64,000 nucleotides of DNA from Robertkochia aurantiaca (GCF_020166495.1 NZ_JAINZS010000004.1:372001-436000); one strand, 5' to 3'. Positions 26,573-35,885 are shown, counted from the first letter of the stretch. Numbers and translations: made by a program. The notes: a model not told the origin generated them from the sequence alone.

Positions 26573-28291
26573 TTACCAAAATATCCCAACAATGATAGCG
26601 GTAGCCAGAAGCAGGATAACAGCCAGTTTCCTGTAATTCTTATACCAGGGAAGGGCGCGCAATTCTTTTGTTTCCTGCTTAAACAGCGCTATTTTATAAG
26701 TGTACTCATCTACCTTTTCATCTGAAGGAGGGGGAGTCGCCAGGCTCACCACCACATGAACAAGCAGACATATCACAAACATCAAAGAGGCTTTGGCCAG
26801 GAAATGGATGTCATTTATTTCAGGCATCCATCCATACACCTGCGAGAGTATCATCACAATCGCCAGAAAACCGCCGAACAGCAGGCTAACGATGGCTCCT
26901 GTTCCATTGGCTCTTTTCCAGAAAAGTCCCAGAATAAAAGCGGACACAGCCGGCGGACTGGTGTAGGCGATCACCAGTTGAAGGTATTGCCATAAAGAAT
27001 CACTCACCCTTTCGATAAACGGAACCCAAGCCGAGGCCAATACCACCAGCACCAGTGTAGCGATCTGTCCGGCCCTCACCAACTGCTTGCTGGTAAGATT
27101 CGGATTAATATTTCTTACGAAGTCCATGGTTATAAGGGTTGAGGCTGAATTAAAGGTCGCTGAAACCGAAGACATCATGGCTGCCAGTAAACCTGCCACT
27201 ACAAGCCCCAGTATTCCAGTGGGAAGCAATTGAAAGAGCAGTACGGGGTAGGTCAGGTTCGGGCAATCGGCCAACTCTTCACACAACCCTCCCCCCGGTA
27301 AGGGATAGTTCAGGTCAGATATATCGAGCTCGTTAAACAACAAGATAGCCAACACGCCGGGTACAACCATAATAAAGATCACAGGTAACTTCAGAAATCC
27401 TGCAAACAGCGCTCCCCACCGCCCGTGGTTCAGGTCTTTTGCACCCAGGACACGCTGCACCATGAACTGGTTGTTTGCCCAAAAATAAAAGCCCAGCAGG
27501 GGAACCCCTGACAACAGGCCCCACCAGGGGAGAAACTCATCATTGGAGGGCCTCACCAAACTGAAAACCTCATCTGAACTCTGGGGGATGTATTTCCCCT
27601 CTGCCGCCCGATCGCCGAAATCAACCGAACCTGAAGCGAGCATCCCATTCAGCTTTTCCATCATGGCATTCCAGCCACCTCCCAGCTGATCAAAAGCAAA
27701 ATACGTAAGCAGACAAGAACCGATGATCAGCAAAATGGCTTGTATCACCTCGGTCTGAATAACCGAGTTAAGACCTCCGGGAATGGTATAGGCGGCAGCG
27801 GCAATGGCCAGAATAATGATAATGGTAGTTGAGGAGATATCAGGGAATAACAACTTCAGTACGATACTACCTACGTATAAACCGGCAGCCGTATCGACCA
27901 GCACATTTCCTACAATGGTAATAAAAGAAAAATAGTAACGGGACCTTCTGTCATACCTCCTTTCCAGAAATTCAGGCATGGTATACACTCCTGACCTGAG
28001 GTAAAATGGCAGAAAGAAAATGGCGAAGAAGATGAGCACCACGACCGCATACCATTCATAATTGTAAACATGAACATTGGTCTGGTAGGCATCTGAAGCA
28101 AGACCTACAAGGGTTGAGCTTGAGATATTCGCTGAAAAAAGCGCGATCCCGACTATCGGCCAGGTCATGGTTCTTCCTCCAAGAAAGTAATCTTCAGAGC
28201 TGCTTCGTTTTGATTTACTAATCCCGTAAATAATGATTCCGATCAGGTAGAAAAGAATGACGATAATGTCCAGAAGCTGTAGTGACCCCAT
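26573..28291 (-). CDS. SSS-family sodium:solute symporter (SGLT-like)
   Basis: The 572 residues have about 14 membrane helices and SGLT-type motifs: SSEDYFLGGRTMTWPIVGIALFS near the start, the GGLNSVIQTEVIQAILL stretch, and RVLGAKDLNHGRWGALFAGFLK. These match sugar-type members of the family that import solute with Na+. Its place before the trehalase suggests glucose or trehalose as substrate, but this is inference. The annotated ATG lies immediately after a -7-like element, so the transcript may be leaderless. Confidence 0.92.
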   Translation of the reverse strand: MGSLQLLDIIVILFYLIGIIIYGISKSKRSSSEDYFLGGRTMTWPIVGIALFSANISSSTLVGLASDAYQTNVHVYNYEWYAVVVLIFFAIFFLPFYLRSGVYTMPEFLERRYDRRSRYYFSFITIVGNVLVDTAAGLYVGSIVLKLLFPDISSTTIIIILAIAAAAYTIPGGLNSVIQTEVIQAILLIIGSCLLTYFAFDQLGGGWNAMMEKLNGMLASGSVDFGDRAAEGKYIPQSSDEVFSLVRPSNDEFLPWWGLLSGVPLLGFYFWANNQFMVQRVLGAKDLNHGRWGALFAGFLKLPVIFIMVVPGVLAILLFNELDISDLNYPLPGGGLCEELADCPNLTYPVLLFQLLPTGILGLVVAGLLAAMMSSVSATFNSASTLITMDFVRNINPNLTSKQLVRAGQIATLVLVVLASAWVPFIERVSDSLWQYLQLVIAYTSPPAVSAFILGLFWKRANGTGAIVSLLFGGFLAIVMILSQVYGWMPEINDIHFLAKASLMFVICLLVHVVVSLATPPPSDEKVDEYTYKIALFKQETKELRALPWYKNYRKLAVILLLATAIIVGIFW

Positions 28292-28293
28292 AG

Positions 28294-28301
28294 CAAAGGT
28301 A
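28294..28301 (-). promoter_or_regulatory. Candidate -7 element of the symporter-trehalase operon (TACCTTTG)
   Basis: TACCTTTG on the minus strand ends two bases before the symporter ATG (28289-28291). If used, the mRNA would begin at or near the start codon. The usual -33 TTG is not visible. Further upstream (28343-28361) is an imperfect hairpin, AAGGATCA/TGATTCCTT. Confidence 0.3.
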
Positions 28302-28438
28302 AGGTTTAGTTAGTCTTAGTTTATCGAATCCCTTAAGAACAGTAAGGATCACTGATGATTCCTTAAGGTTTCAAGGGAATTTTTCGAATATACACAATAA
28401 AGAAAGATAAAAAAACACTTATCCGCAAGGGAAGCGCC

Positions 28439-29371
28439 TCATTCTGAACGCCTGATAAAATCGAGATTACGCTTCAAACCTTTGTATTTGGTTCGCTTCA
28501 CCGCCGATTTCCTGAACACTTTCCTAAAGGTTTCTTCGGTGATCTCAAACCACTCTTCCCGGTCCATTGCAAGCAGCTCAGGATGGGGTTCGAACTCGGG
28601 AACTGAATGAGGTTTGCTGAAGCGATTCCATGGACAAACATCCTGGCAGACATCACAACCGAAAGCCCAGTCGTCCATTTGCCCCTTAAAGGAAGGAGGA
28701 ATATTTTCTTTTAATTCGATCGTCAGGTAAGAAATACAGCGAGACCCATCGACCTGATAGGGTTCGATGATGGCTCCGGTCGGGCAGGCATCGATACAAG
28801 CCGTACAGCTACCGCAATGGTCGGTAACCGGAACATCGTATCGAAGTTCAAGGTCGGTGATCAGTTCACCGATTAAATAGAAGGAACCTGTTTGCTTGGT
28901 CAGCACATTGCTATGTTTACCCATCCAGCCTAAACCGCTTCTCACAGCCCAGGCTTTATCAAGCACCGGGGCTGAATCTACGAATGCCCGTCCGTTTACC
29001 TCACCAATCTCAGCTTTCATAAACTCCAAAAGGGATCGCAACCGGTCTTTGATCACGAAATGGTAATCGGTGCCATAGGCATATTTCGAAATCTTCGGAG
29101 CCTCCGGATCCTGCTGGGTTTTATCCGGGAAATAATTGAGAAGTACGGTAATCACCGATCTGGCCCCATCGATAAGCTTACGCGGATCCAGTCTTTTATC
29201 GAAATGGTTTTCCATATATCCCATCTCCCCGTGATAACCGCTTTTAAGCCATTGTTCCAGACGTGGAGCTTCCTTTTCCAGAAAGGCCGCCTCTGATATA
29301 CCACAGGACAAAAAGCCGAGGCGTTTGGCCTCGGCTTTAATCATGTTTGTATGTTCAGCCTTTTTATCCAA
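28439..29371 (-). CDS. queG: Epoxyqueuosine reductase QueG
   Basis: The 310-residue frame begins with a TTG at 29371; an ATG at 29344 is the alternative. Homologues usually extend a few residues before the [16 protein letters not shown] segment, so I prefer the TTG. Two 4Fe-4S motifs are present: [16 protein letters not shown] and [11 protein letters not shown]. QueG is a cobalamin-dependent reductase that does the last step of queuosine synthesis in tRNAs with GUN anticodons. The length matches short QueG without HEAT repeats. A -7 element lies 23 bases upstream of the TTG. Confidence 0.95.
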   Translation of the reverse strand: MDKKAEHTNMIKAEAKRLGFLSCGISEAAFLEKEAPRLEQWLKSGYHGEMGYMENHFDKRLDPRKLIDGARSVITVLLNYFPDKTQQDPEAPKISKYAYGTDYHFVIKDRLRSLLEFMKAEIGEVNGRAFVDSAPVLDKAWAVRSGLGWMGKHSNVLTKQTGSFYLIGELITDLELRYDVPVTDHCGSCTACIDACPTGAIIEPYQVDGSRCISYLTIELKENIPPSFKGQMDDWAFGCDVCQDVCPWNRFSKPHSVPEFEPHPELLAMDREEWFEITEETFRKVFRKSAVKRTKYKGLKRNLDFIRRSE

Positions 29372-29394
29372 GATTATTTCGCTATGCTTTCGTT

Positions 29395-29402
29395 CAAAGG
29401 TA
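29395..29402 (-). promoter_or_regulatory. Candidate -7 element of queG (TACCTTTG)
   Basis: TACCTTTG on the minus strand, 23 bases before the TTG start of queG and 19 bases after the stop of the upstream lipoprotein. The -33 region is not obvious. Confidence 0.4.
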
Positions 29403-29421
29403 CAACATACTGGAAATTTAC

Positions 29422-30021
29422 CTATTTGGTATTTCCGTAATCGATAGTAGTACGTGAGCTATTCTCATAGAGCGAAGGATTCTCAAAAGCGAAAATGCCA
29501 TTCGGGTTTTCAATTCCTATCCAGACATTAAGTCTCCAGACATTTGCTTCGGTATCCAGTCTCCAGATATCATAGGCCCCTGAGAAACCGCTAGGGGCAG
29601 AGATACTGGTAGAAGTATACTCATTAGCTCCGGTTCTTACCGCATATGAAACACCTGCAAGCTGAAGCTCTCCCTTGGCGTTCGCAAGATAGATGAGCCC
29701 TTCAGGATTCTCCAGCTCGAAATGATAATCGACTGCCGAAGTATTTTCAAAATAAACCGGACCTGAAAGGTTTGAATTTATCCCTTTCATCTGATACCCC
29801 AGGTTGGCGGCAATCTTAGAATCGTTCATATCCTGCATTTGCAATCTGAGTATTTCCACTTCCTCAGCATAGGGTAAATCAGGACTTGGGGAGCTCTTTT
29901 CGTTAAACACATCGTCATCGCTGCAGGAGATCAAAAATAATAATGGGATCAGTAAGATAACCTTCCAATTAGCGATACATGCAACAGGGGCGGACTTCGG
30001 ATTTTTTTTAAAAGTTTCCAT
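29422..30021 (-). CDS. Lipoprotein of unknown function, paralogue 1 of 3
   Basis: The 199 residues include an N-terminal extension before a lipobox ([14 protein letters not shown]). Its conserved core is shared with the next two genes upstream: a [15 protein letters not shown] block, GVSYAV, then [10 protein letters not shown] and [22 protein letters not shown]. It is the most diverged of the three. From memory, the pattern (NPE-x-IYY, GVSYLV, LNVWIGIxNPxGxFAxxNP) resembles uncharacterised secreted proteins of other phyla with LLYEP, GVEYVV and HVWLWxxNPxGxFAxxNP, but I cannot verify that. The function is unknown. Its 5' leader resembles those of its paralogues. Confidence 0.8.
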   Translation of the reverse strand: METFKKNPKSAPVACIANWKVILLIPLLFLISCSDDDVFNEKSSPSPDLPYAEEVEILRLQMQDMNDSKIAANLGYQMKGINSNLSGPVYFENTSAVDYHFELENPEGLIYLANAKGELQLAGVSYAVRTGANEYTSTSISAPSGFSGAYDIWRLDTEANVWRLNVWIGIENPNGIFAFENPSLYENSSRTTIDYGNTK

Positions 30022-30146
30022 AATTTTTCGTTTTATGATTAATGATTGAATGATGTTATAAAATTAAAGAGAGATCTCCGTCAAAGCCGGTACGCAGCAT
30101 TCAAAAAAAACAACAAATCACCCGGGGGAAAACCCCCTGGAAAAAC

Positions 30147-30176
30147 GAAAAAAGGCCGGAAAAGAATCTTCCGGCC
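30147..30176 (-). terminator. Rho-independent terminator of lipoprotein paralogue 2
   Basis: A perfect 8-bp stem (30154-30161 with 30169-30176), seven-base loop, then seven T residues on the minus strand, 36 bases after the paralogue 2 stop. A second G5/C5 hairpin with an AAAA loop (30124-30137) follows it, inside the leader region of paralogue 1. Confidence 0.88.
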
Positions 30177-30212
30177 AGTTGCAAATCACGCGCCTTATAC
30201 AAACCTGATATA

Positions 30213-30797
30213 TTATGGAATCATAGTGGTATTTGATGAAGATGCAGGTGCATTCCAGGCAAATACACCCTCAGGATTATCGATTCCGATCCAGACGTTC
30301 AGACGGTATGCAGATAAAGTTCCATCGAATCGCCATGCATCATGGTCTCCCGTAAATCCCTGCGGAGGTGTATACGCTCCATTGACGCCTCCATCTGAAG
30401 AAAACTCTTTCACCAGATAAGACACCCCGGCGAAGGTCAGCGATCCATCTGATTCCCGAATGTAAATGATCTCTTCCGGGTTCAAAAGATCAAAAACATT
30501 ATCGACCAGGTCTGTATTCTGCATCTTGACAAGGTTTGCAGCAATCGGGCTTTCGCTATTTTGCAAATCATAGCCGAGTTTCTCGCAGTCGGCCGGATCA
30601 GGGAGGTCGCTATAATGAGCCTGTAGTTGCAGGAGTTCCCCGTAATAGGGAAGTCCGGCATTCTGATCTTCCGCATCATATATTTCTCCAAAGTTGTCAG
30701 ATGAACAAGCCGTCAGGATTAAGGAAAATAACAAAACTGTCGTTTTGAAAAATGTTAATGAGCTCAGCCCCGAATGAGATAAATGTAATCGTTTCAT
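30213..30797 (-). CDS. Lipoprotein of unknown function, paralogue 2 of 3
   Basis: The frame is open to 30899, but a start at 30797 gives a signal with lipobox (LILTACSSDN) and a leader matching the other two genes, so I use it (194 residues). The core runs FDLLNPEEIIYI, DGSLTFAGVSYLV, GFTGDHDAWR and [18 protein letters not shown]. It shares DGSLTFAGVSYLV exactly with paralogue 3, so these two are the closest pair. The lipidated N-terminus suggests an envelope or surface location. It has its own terminator. The function is unknown. Confidence 0.82.
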   Translation of the reverse strand: MKRLHLSHSGLSSLTFFKTTVLLFSLILTACSSDNFGEIYDAEDQNAGLPYYGELLQLQAHYSDLPDPADCEKLGYDLQNSESPIAANLVKMQNTDLVDNVFDLLNPEEIIYIRESDGSLTFAGVSYLVKEFSSDGGVNGAYTPPQGFTGDHDAWRFDGTLSAYRLNVWIGIDNPEGVFAWNAPASSSNTTMIP

Positions 30798-30900
30798 AAA
30801 TGTTCGTTTTTTGATTTGATGATTGATACTATTACGACGAATGAAAAAATAAAAAGTTACAGGAAGTAAGTTTTCACGTATCTCTACAGCTATGATCATT

Positions 30901-30932
30901 AAAAAAGCCGGAACATGATATTCCGGCTTTTT
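30901..30932 (-). terminator. Rho-independent terminator of lipoprotein paralogue 3
   Basis: A perfect 10-bp stem (30904-30913 with 30921-30930), seven-base loop, and a run of T residues on the minus strand, 27 bases after the paralogue 3 stop. It shows the three lipoprotein genes are separate transcription units. Confidence 0.9.
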
Positions 30933-30957
30933 CGGTCAGATTGTTGGCCTGCTCAGA

Positions 30958-31566
30958 TCACTGAATATTAACAGTAGCTACTACCGTGTTCAGCGCAATT
31001 GCAGGGTTCTCGTACGCGAATACACCATCAGGATTCTCGATCCCGATCCATACATTCAGCCTGAAGGTCGATTCTTTTGGTTGGTAACGCCAGACATCGT
31101 GGCTGCCTGCAAACCCCTCGGGAGCATTTTGAGGGGCAGTGCGCACCTGTTCATCCGGCGTCTGCCTGACAAGGTAAGATACCCCGGCAAAGGTAAGCGA
31201 GCCGTCTCCCTCTCTGTAATAGATCATCTCTTCCGGGTGCAACAGGTCAAAGGAATTATCAACCAATTGATTGTCCTGCATTCTGATTACTTCCGGAGCG
31301 ATAAGACCATTGGCAAGTTGCTTGCTGTACCCCATTTTCACAGTTTCCGCCGCACTAACACTTTTTGCGAACCGCTCCTGCACCAATTGCAGTTCCTGGA
31401 GATAAGGTTGGCTTTCAACAGGATTATCGATCGGGTCTAATTCCCCGTAAATTTCATCTGAACATGCGATTACAGGAATAAGGACAGACAATAAGGCTAC
31501 TTTGAGCAGTTTGGCTACGGTGGTACTCAGAATCGTTTTTCGGCTTGATTTAATTAAAGTTTTCAT
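30958..31566 (-). CDS. Lipoprotein of unknown function, paralogue 3 of 3
   Basis: The 202 residues have a signal with lipobox (LIPVIACSDEI) and the shared core: FDLLHPEEMIYY, DGSLTFAGVSYLV, GFAGSHDVWR and [22 protein letters not shown]. The conserved His in GSHDVWR (also in paralogue 2, Tyr in paralogue 1) and the Trp-rich strand suggest a binding pocket, but no activity is known. It is the copy nearest the AraC-type regulator, 158 bases away on the same strand, so it is the likeliest regulatory target. Confidence 0.82.
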   Translation of the reverse strand: MKTLIKSSRKTILSTTVAKLLKVALLSVLIPVIACSDEIYGELDPIDNPVESQPYLQELQLVQERFAKSVSAAETVKMGYSKQLANGLIAPEVIRMQDNQLVDNSFDLLHPEEMIYYREGDGSLTFAGVSYLVRQTPDEQVRTAPQNAPEGFAGSHDVWRYQPKESTFRLNVWIGIENPDGVFAYENPAIALNTVVATVNIQ

Positions 31567-31666
31567 AACTGTTCGTTTTAAAATTGATGAATGATTGATG
31601 ATATAAAAGTACCAAGGCCGGGAGGAAGTGACATGTTTGATTTGATCATAAATGAGAACAAATATT

Positions 31667-31718
31667 CCGGGGGAAAATCCTCCTTTCAGAGGGGGAAAAC
31701 ACCTGAAAGAAAATCAGG
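31667..31718 (-). terminator. GC-rich hairpin cluster after the AraC-type regulator
   Basis: Two small stems lie within 60 bases of the regulator stop: 31702-31706 with 31714-31718, and 31678-31683 with 31691-31696 (one G-U pair), the latter followed by TTTT on the minus strand. The far end reads CCGGGGGAAAA, also found at 30122-30132. Together they probably terminate the regulator transcript. Confidence 0.4.
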
Positions 31719-31724
31719 GGGGAA

Positions 31725-32822
31725 TTAAATCAGGGAAGCTTTTTTCAGGTTCAGATAATCCAGAGGTCTCACCCCGTAACGCTCATTAAAGCATTTTGAA
31801 AAATAAGACGGGTTGTTAAAGCCTGAATCGTAGGCTACTTCTGAAACATTCCGGTCGGTAGCCTTCAACATCTTCAACGCCCGGCACAGACGATAGTCCC
31901 GAACCAACGCGTTTGGTGATTTTCCTATAATAGAGGTGCATTTTCGGTACAGCTGGGTTTTACTGAGTTGAACTGCATCAGACAGATCACTGAGTTCGAA
32001 ATCAGGATCCTGCCAGTTTGTTTCGAGAACTTCGGCCAGTTTAAGCAAGAAACATTCTTCATTTCCGGTCATTTTATAAACCGGACTTATATAATCGCAT
32101 ACATCGAGAAGCTTGTTGGCTGCAAGTTCGTTAAAAGATGAAGAAACAAAGATCTTATGGGTTTGAGCGATCTTACCCAGAATACGTGACAATCTCAGTG
32201 ATTGCCTGGTAAGTTCCCTTGCGTCTGAACACACCACTCCTGAATGAACCCCTATTTTCAGTGACATCGGTCTGTATGAATCTGATCGCACCTCATTAAG
32301 AATCTTTAAAAAATTAAGTGTCTTTACCAGGGAAGAGAATGCTATAAACTGCGTTCGCTCACTTATTTCAATAATTTCACCCAGGTATTCCCCGATAATA
32401 TCCCTTAAAAACCCGGAAAAGGAAGCTTGTAAAGATTTTAATTCGTGTATGCCCAATTGGTGGGAGAGTAAGATATCGTCTTCAGACTCGATATATACCA
32501 TATGTACCGATGATGGGGAGCTACCGGGACTTCCTGTTACAGGCTGACCTTCGAAGCGATCTATAAGAATATCAACCAGGGCTTCTTCAATCTCGGTGAA
32601 GCTGACATGCTCACAACCGGGAAGATCATCATGAATTTGTTGAATGACATCACGATCGGGTGCATCAATCAATTGTATTTGCAGACCTTTATCATGATCT
32701 TTCCATGAGAGCATGACCGTACAGTTCAATGCCATTGCCTTTTCCTTTTTGGCACTGCTCAGTCGTTCCACCTCTTCGGGCGACAAACCACGAATGATAT
32801 GTTGATCCATGAACACAGGCAT
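31725..32822 (-). CDS. AraC-type regulator fused to a DUF4242 (nickel-binding-like) domain and a degenerate cyclase-like domain
   Basis: The 365 residues read as three parts. Residues about 1-72 (MPVFMDQHIIRGLSPEEVERL and onward) resemble the DUF4242/SCO4226 nickel-binding family. Residues about 105-240 follow the order of a class III nucleotide cyclase: FSGFLRDIIGEYLGEIIEI, then LKIGVHSGVV, then RLSRILGKIAQTHKIFVSSS. They lack the catalytic Asp pair, so this part is probably a sensor. Residues about 262-362 are an AraC HTH domain (SKTQLYRKCTSIIGKSPNALVRDYRL and VSEVAYDSGFNNPSYFSKCFNERYGVRP). It probably senses a metal or small ligand and controls the lipoprotein genes downstream. Confidence 0.8.
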   Translation of the reverse strand: MPVFMDQHIIRGLSPEEVERLSSAKKEKAMALNCTVMLSWKDHDKGLQIQLIDAPDRDVIQQIHDDLPGCEHVSFTEIEEALVDILIDRFEGQPVTGSPGSSPSSVHMVYIESEDDILLSHQLGIHELKSLQASFSGFLRDIIGEYLGEIIEISERTQFIAFSSLVKTLNFLKILNEVRSDSYRPMSLKIGVHSGVVCSDARELTRQSLRLSRILGKIAQTHKIFVSSSFNELAANKLLDVCDYISPVYKMTGNEECFLLKLAEVLETNWQDPDFELSDLSDAVQLSKTQLYRKCTSIIGKSPNALVRDYRLCRALKMLKATDRNVSEVAYDSGFNNPSYFSKCFNERYGVRPLDYLNLKKASLI

Positions 32823-32937
32823 AATACAAATAACTATATGGTCGGAAGAAACACATTACATCAATAAATGTACTATTTCAACCACCTGTATTCAAGAGGG
32901 TTTTTCCCCTATTTAACTGTACAACAATTGATTACGT

Positions 32938-33960
32938 TTAAAAGAGTCCGGGCTGAGCACCCCCCTTGATACGCCCAAGATGCTTATATGCCAGGTCTGT
33001 CACTTCCCGCCCTCTTGGTGTTCGTATGATGAATCCCTGCTGAATAAGGAAAGGTTCATAAACCTCCTCTATGGTCTCGGCGTTTTCAGAAACAGCCGTT
33101 GCGAGCGTGGTAATACCCACGGGCCCTCCTTTGAATTTGTCAATAACGGTCGCCAGAATCTTATTATCCATCTCATCCAGGCCATAAGCATCAACGTTGA
33201 GAGCCTTAAGACCAAATTTGGAGATCTTGATATCGATGTTTCCGTCTCCTTTAATCTGAGCAAAATCCCTGATTCTTCTCAGCAATGCATTGGCAATACG
33301 CGGAGTCCCCCTGCTTCTGCCGGCAATTTCGATGGCTGCCTCCATGGTGATTGGCACCTTCAGTATACCGGCACTTCGCTGTACGATATCAGAGAGGATC
33401 TCGGTAGAATAATACTCCAGTCTGCTGCTGATACCGAATCGCGCGCGCATGGGTGCCGTGAGCAAACCGGAACGTGTGGTTGCACCTATAAGGGTGAACG
33501 GATTGAGATTGATCTGCACCGTTCGGGCATTCGGACCGCTTTCGATCATGATATCGATCTTATAATCTTCCATGGCCGAATAGAGGTACTCTTCCACAAC
33601 AGGGCTCAGCCGGTGAATCTCATCGATGAAGAGCACATCGCGCTCTTCAAGATTGGTAAGCAGCCCGGCAAGATCTCCCGGTTTATCAAGAACGGGACCA
33701 GAAGTAACCTTAATACCCACCCCGAGTTCATTCGCTAGTATATGAGCAAGAGTCGTTTTTCCCAGCCCGGGAGGACCGTGAAACAAGGTATGATCCAGGG
33801 CTTCTTCTCTCAGATTAGCCGCCTGCACGAATATTTCAAGATTCTCCAGCACCTGTTGTTGTCCGGTGAAATCATCAAAGCTCAAAGGCCTGAGAGCTCT
33901 TTCGATATCCATCTCTTCAGAGGATAAATGGTCTCCGCTGGGGTCTAAAAATTCGTTCAT
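32938..33960 (-). CDS. ruvB: Holliday junction branch migration ATPase RuvB
   Basis: I start at 33960 (MNEFLDPSG), as in flavobacterial homologues; the open frame reaches 34008. The 340-residue AAA+ protein has Walker [10 protein letters not shown], Walker [10 protein letters not shown], the sensor region [18 protein letters not shown] and a C-terminal winged helix with [15 protein letters not shown]. RuvB hexamers pump DNA through RuvA-bound junctions during recombination repair. It is apparently monocistronic, apart from ruvA. Confidence 0.97.
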   Translation of the reverse strand: MNEFLDPSGDHLSSEEMDIERALRPLSFDDFTGQQQVLENLEIFVQAANLREEALDHTLFHGPPGLGKTTLAHILANELGVGIKVTSGPVLDKPGDLAGLLTNLEERDVLFIDEIHRLSPVVEEYLYSAMEDYKIDIMIESGPNARTVQINLNPFTLIGATTRSGLLTAPMRARFGISSRLEYYSTEILSDIVQRSAGILKVPITMEAAIEIAGRSRGTPRIANALLRRIRDFAQIKGDGNIDIKISKFGLKALNVDAYGLDEMDNKILATVIDKFKGGPVGITTLATAVSENAETIEEVYEPFLIQQGFIIRTPRGREVTDLAYKHLGRIKGGAQPGLF

Positions 33961-34284
33961 AAGGCGTAAGTTCTGAGCGGGCTTCACCCGTTGCAACAAA
34001 TATAACAAAGATCCTCACACCCGCCTTGAAATCATCAGGGCAGTTTCGACTCTTGATCTCCTTCTAAAAAATTGAAAGCTGTATAAAAACATCAGGAACA
34101 TCAAAACAGAATCGTATTTTATTGATTTGATTTACAGAATCTTATCGAGTCTAAAGGTTATTAGGCTGAAAAATTACCCCTGATATTTTAAACGAATTAA
34201 TTTACTTAAGGAAATCACAAATCAGCTAATGACACGATCATTTTAAAACGTATCGCAGTTCATGACGCTAACAAAAACATCTCT
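33961..34284. other. Intergenic region between divergent ruvB and pckA (324 bases)
   Basis: This is the only gene-free stretch over 300 bases. On the left it holds the ruvB leader, with a small hairpin CGGG/CCCG at about 33979-33991 and a -7 element. In the middle is a 12-base direct repeat with one difference, ACAGAATCGTAT (34106-34117) and ACAGAATCTTAT (34134-34145), 28 bases apart. I see no small ORF, tRNA or clear pckA promoter in it. Regulation of pckA by carbon source would be expected here. Confidence 0.6.
33997..34004 (-). promoter_or_regulatory. Candidate -7 element of ruvB (TATATTTG)
   Basis: TATATTTG on the minus strand matches TAnnTTTG and lies 36 bases before the ruvB ATG at 33960. 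No clear TTG -33 is visible. Confidence 0.4.
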
Positions 34285-35859
34285 ATGGAATTCACGCTCG
34301 AACAGTATGACATCCAAACAGAAAATATCTACCGCAATGCCAGCGCACCCGTATTGTATGAGCTTGCTTTAAAAAAGGAAAAGGGTACGGCATTGTCAGA
34401 TAAAGGAGCTCTTTTAACTTATTCCGGGACAAAAACGGGTCGCAGCCCGAAAGACAAAAGAGTGGTTCGCAATGAAGCTTCTGAAAAAAATATCGATTGG
34501 GGGAGCATCAATATTGAACTCGATGAGCACACTTTTCTGGTAAACCGTGAAAGAGCCACCGATTATCTTAATACCCGGCAGCAGCTCTTCGTGGTCGACG
34601 CCTATGCGGGATGGGACCCTGAATATCGTTTAAAGGTCAGGATCATATGCACCCGGGCCTATCACGCCCTCTTTATGAGTAATATGCTGATCATGCCTGA
34701 CACTGAGGAACTCAAAAATTTCGGGGAGCCCGACTATGTGATTTTCAATGCAGGCCAGTTCCCAGCCAACCGACACACTTCTCAAATGACCTCCAAGACC
34801 TCTATCGATGTTGATCTGGAACGAAGGGAGATCGTGATATTGGGTACCGAATATGCCGGAGAAATGAAAAAGGGCATATTTTCGGTGATGAATTATCTGA
34901 TGCCCCTGCAGGACGTTCTTCCGATGCACTGCAGTGCCAACGTGGGAGAAAAAAATGATGTGACCATTCTTTTTGGCTTATCGGGAACGGGAAAGACCAC
35001 ACTGAGCGCTGACCCGGAAAGGCGGCTTATCGGCGATGACGAGCATTGCTGGAGCGACAGGGGTGTCTTTAATATTGAAGGCGGTTGTTATGCAAAAGCG
35101 ATCAATCTTTCGGAAGAAAATGAACCCGACATTTTTCGTGCTATCAGATTCGGCACAGTACTTGAAAATGTAGTCTATGACCCCAAGACCCGGGAAGTGG
35201 ATTACACAGACACCAGCATCACCCAGAATACCAGAGCCTCCTACCCTATCAGATTCATTGATAATATTCAACTACCCTGCCTGGCAGGTCATCCGGAAAA
35301 CATCATCTTTCTTACCTGTGATGCCTTCGGGGTTTTACCACCGGTTAGCCGGCTGAATCCGGAACAAGCCTGTTATCATTTTATCTCGGGTTATACCGCC
35401 AAGGTAGCCGGTACCGAGATGGGAGTCACCGAGCCATCTGCCACTTTCAGCGCCTGTTTCGGAGCAGCTTTCATGATGTGGCACCCGAATGATTATGCCC
35501 GTCTGTTGGCCGATAAAATGAAAAAACACCGGGTAAATGCCTGGCTGGTCAATACCGGTTGGACAGGCGGACCTTACGGGGAGGGATCACGAATAAAACT
35601 CAAATACACCAGGGCTATGATAGATGCCATTCACAATGGTGATTTTGAAGGAGTGGAGACCAAAAAAGACAGCGCCTTCAAATTCGAGGTCCCCTTGCAT
35701 TGTCCTGAGGTACCGGATGAACTGATGATCCCAAAAAACACCTGGAAAGACCAGGAAGCCTATGAGCAAACCCGGAATAAACTGGTAAAATTGTTTCGTG
35801 AAAACTTCAAACAGTTCGAAGAAAAAACCGACCCAAAAATCATCGGCGCCGGACCATAA
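34285..35859 (+). CDS. pckA: Phosphoenolpyruvate carboxykinase (ATP)
   Basis: The 524 residues carry the ATP-type PEPCK motifs: [11 protein letters not shown] for oxaloacetate and phosphate binding, the kinase-1a P-loop [14 protein letters not shown], the metal site GDDEHCW, and [10 protein letters not shown]. The enzyme converts oxaloacetate and ATP to PEP and CO2, the first committed step of gluconeogenesis in the cytoplasm. It stands alone, with a terminator directly after the stop. Together with maeB it suggests a strain that often lives on amino acids or organic acids. Confidence 0.97.
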   Translation: MEFTLEQYDIQTENIYRNASAPVLYELALKKEKGTALSDKGALLTYSGTKTGRSPKDKRVVRNEASEKNIDWGSINIELDEHTFLVNRERATDYLNTRQQLFVVDAYAGWDPEYRLKVRIICTRAYHALFMSNMLIMPDTEELKNFGEPDYVIFNAGQFPANRHTSQMTSKTSIDVDLERREIVILGTEYAGEMKKGIFSVMNYLMPLQDVLPMHCSANVGEKNDVTILFGLSGTGKTTLSADPERRLIGDDEHCWSDRGVFNIEGGCYAKAINLSEENEPDIFRAIRFGTVLENVVYDPKTREVDYTDTSITQNTRASYPIRFIDNIQLPCLAGHPENIIFLTCDAFGVLPPVSRLNPEQACYHFISGYTAKVAGTEMGVTEPSATFSACFGAAFMMWHPNDYARLLADKMKKHRVNAWLVNTGWTGGPYGEGSRIKLKYTRAMIDAIHNGDFEGVETKKDSAFKFEVPLHCPEVPDELMIPKNTWKDQEAYEQTRNKLVKLFRENFKQFEEKTDPKIIGAGP

Positions 35860-35860
35860 A

Positions 35861-35885
35861 AAAACCCGCCTAAAGCGGGCTTTTT
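35861..35885 (+). terminator. Rho-independent terminator of pckA
   Basis: A CCCGC/GCGGG stem (35865-35869 with 35875-35879) with a five-base loop is followed by C and five T residues. The A-rich left flank may also let it work for the convergent DUF3332 gene. Confidence 0.85.

Noticed and set aside
32980-33738. 252-codon plus-strand open frame opposite ruvB
   Set aside because: Shadow of the ruvB codons on the other strand; ruvB motifs are intact.
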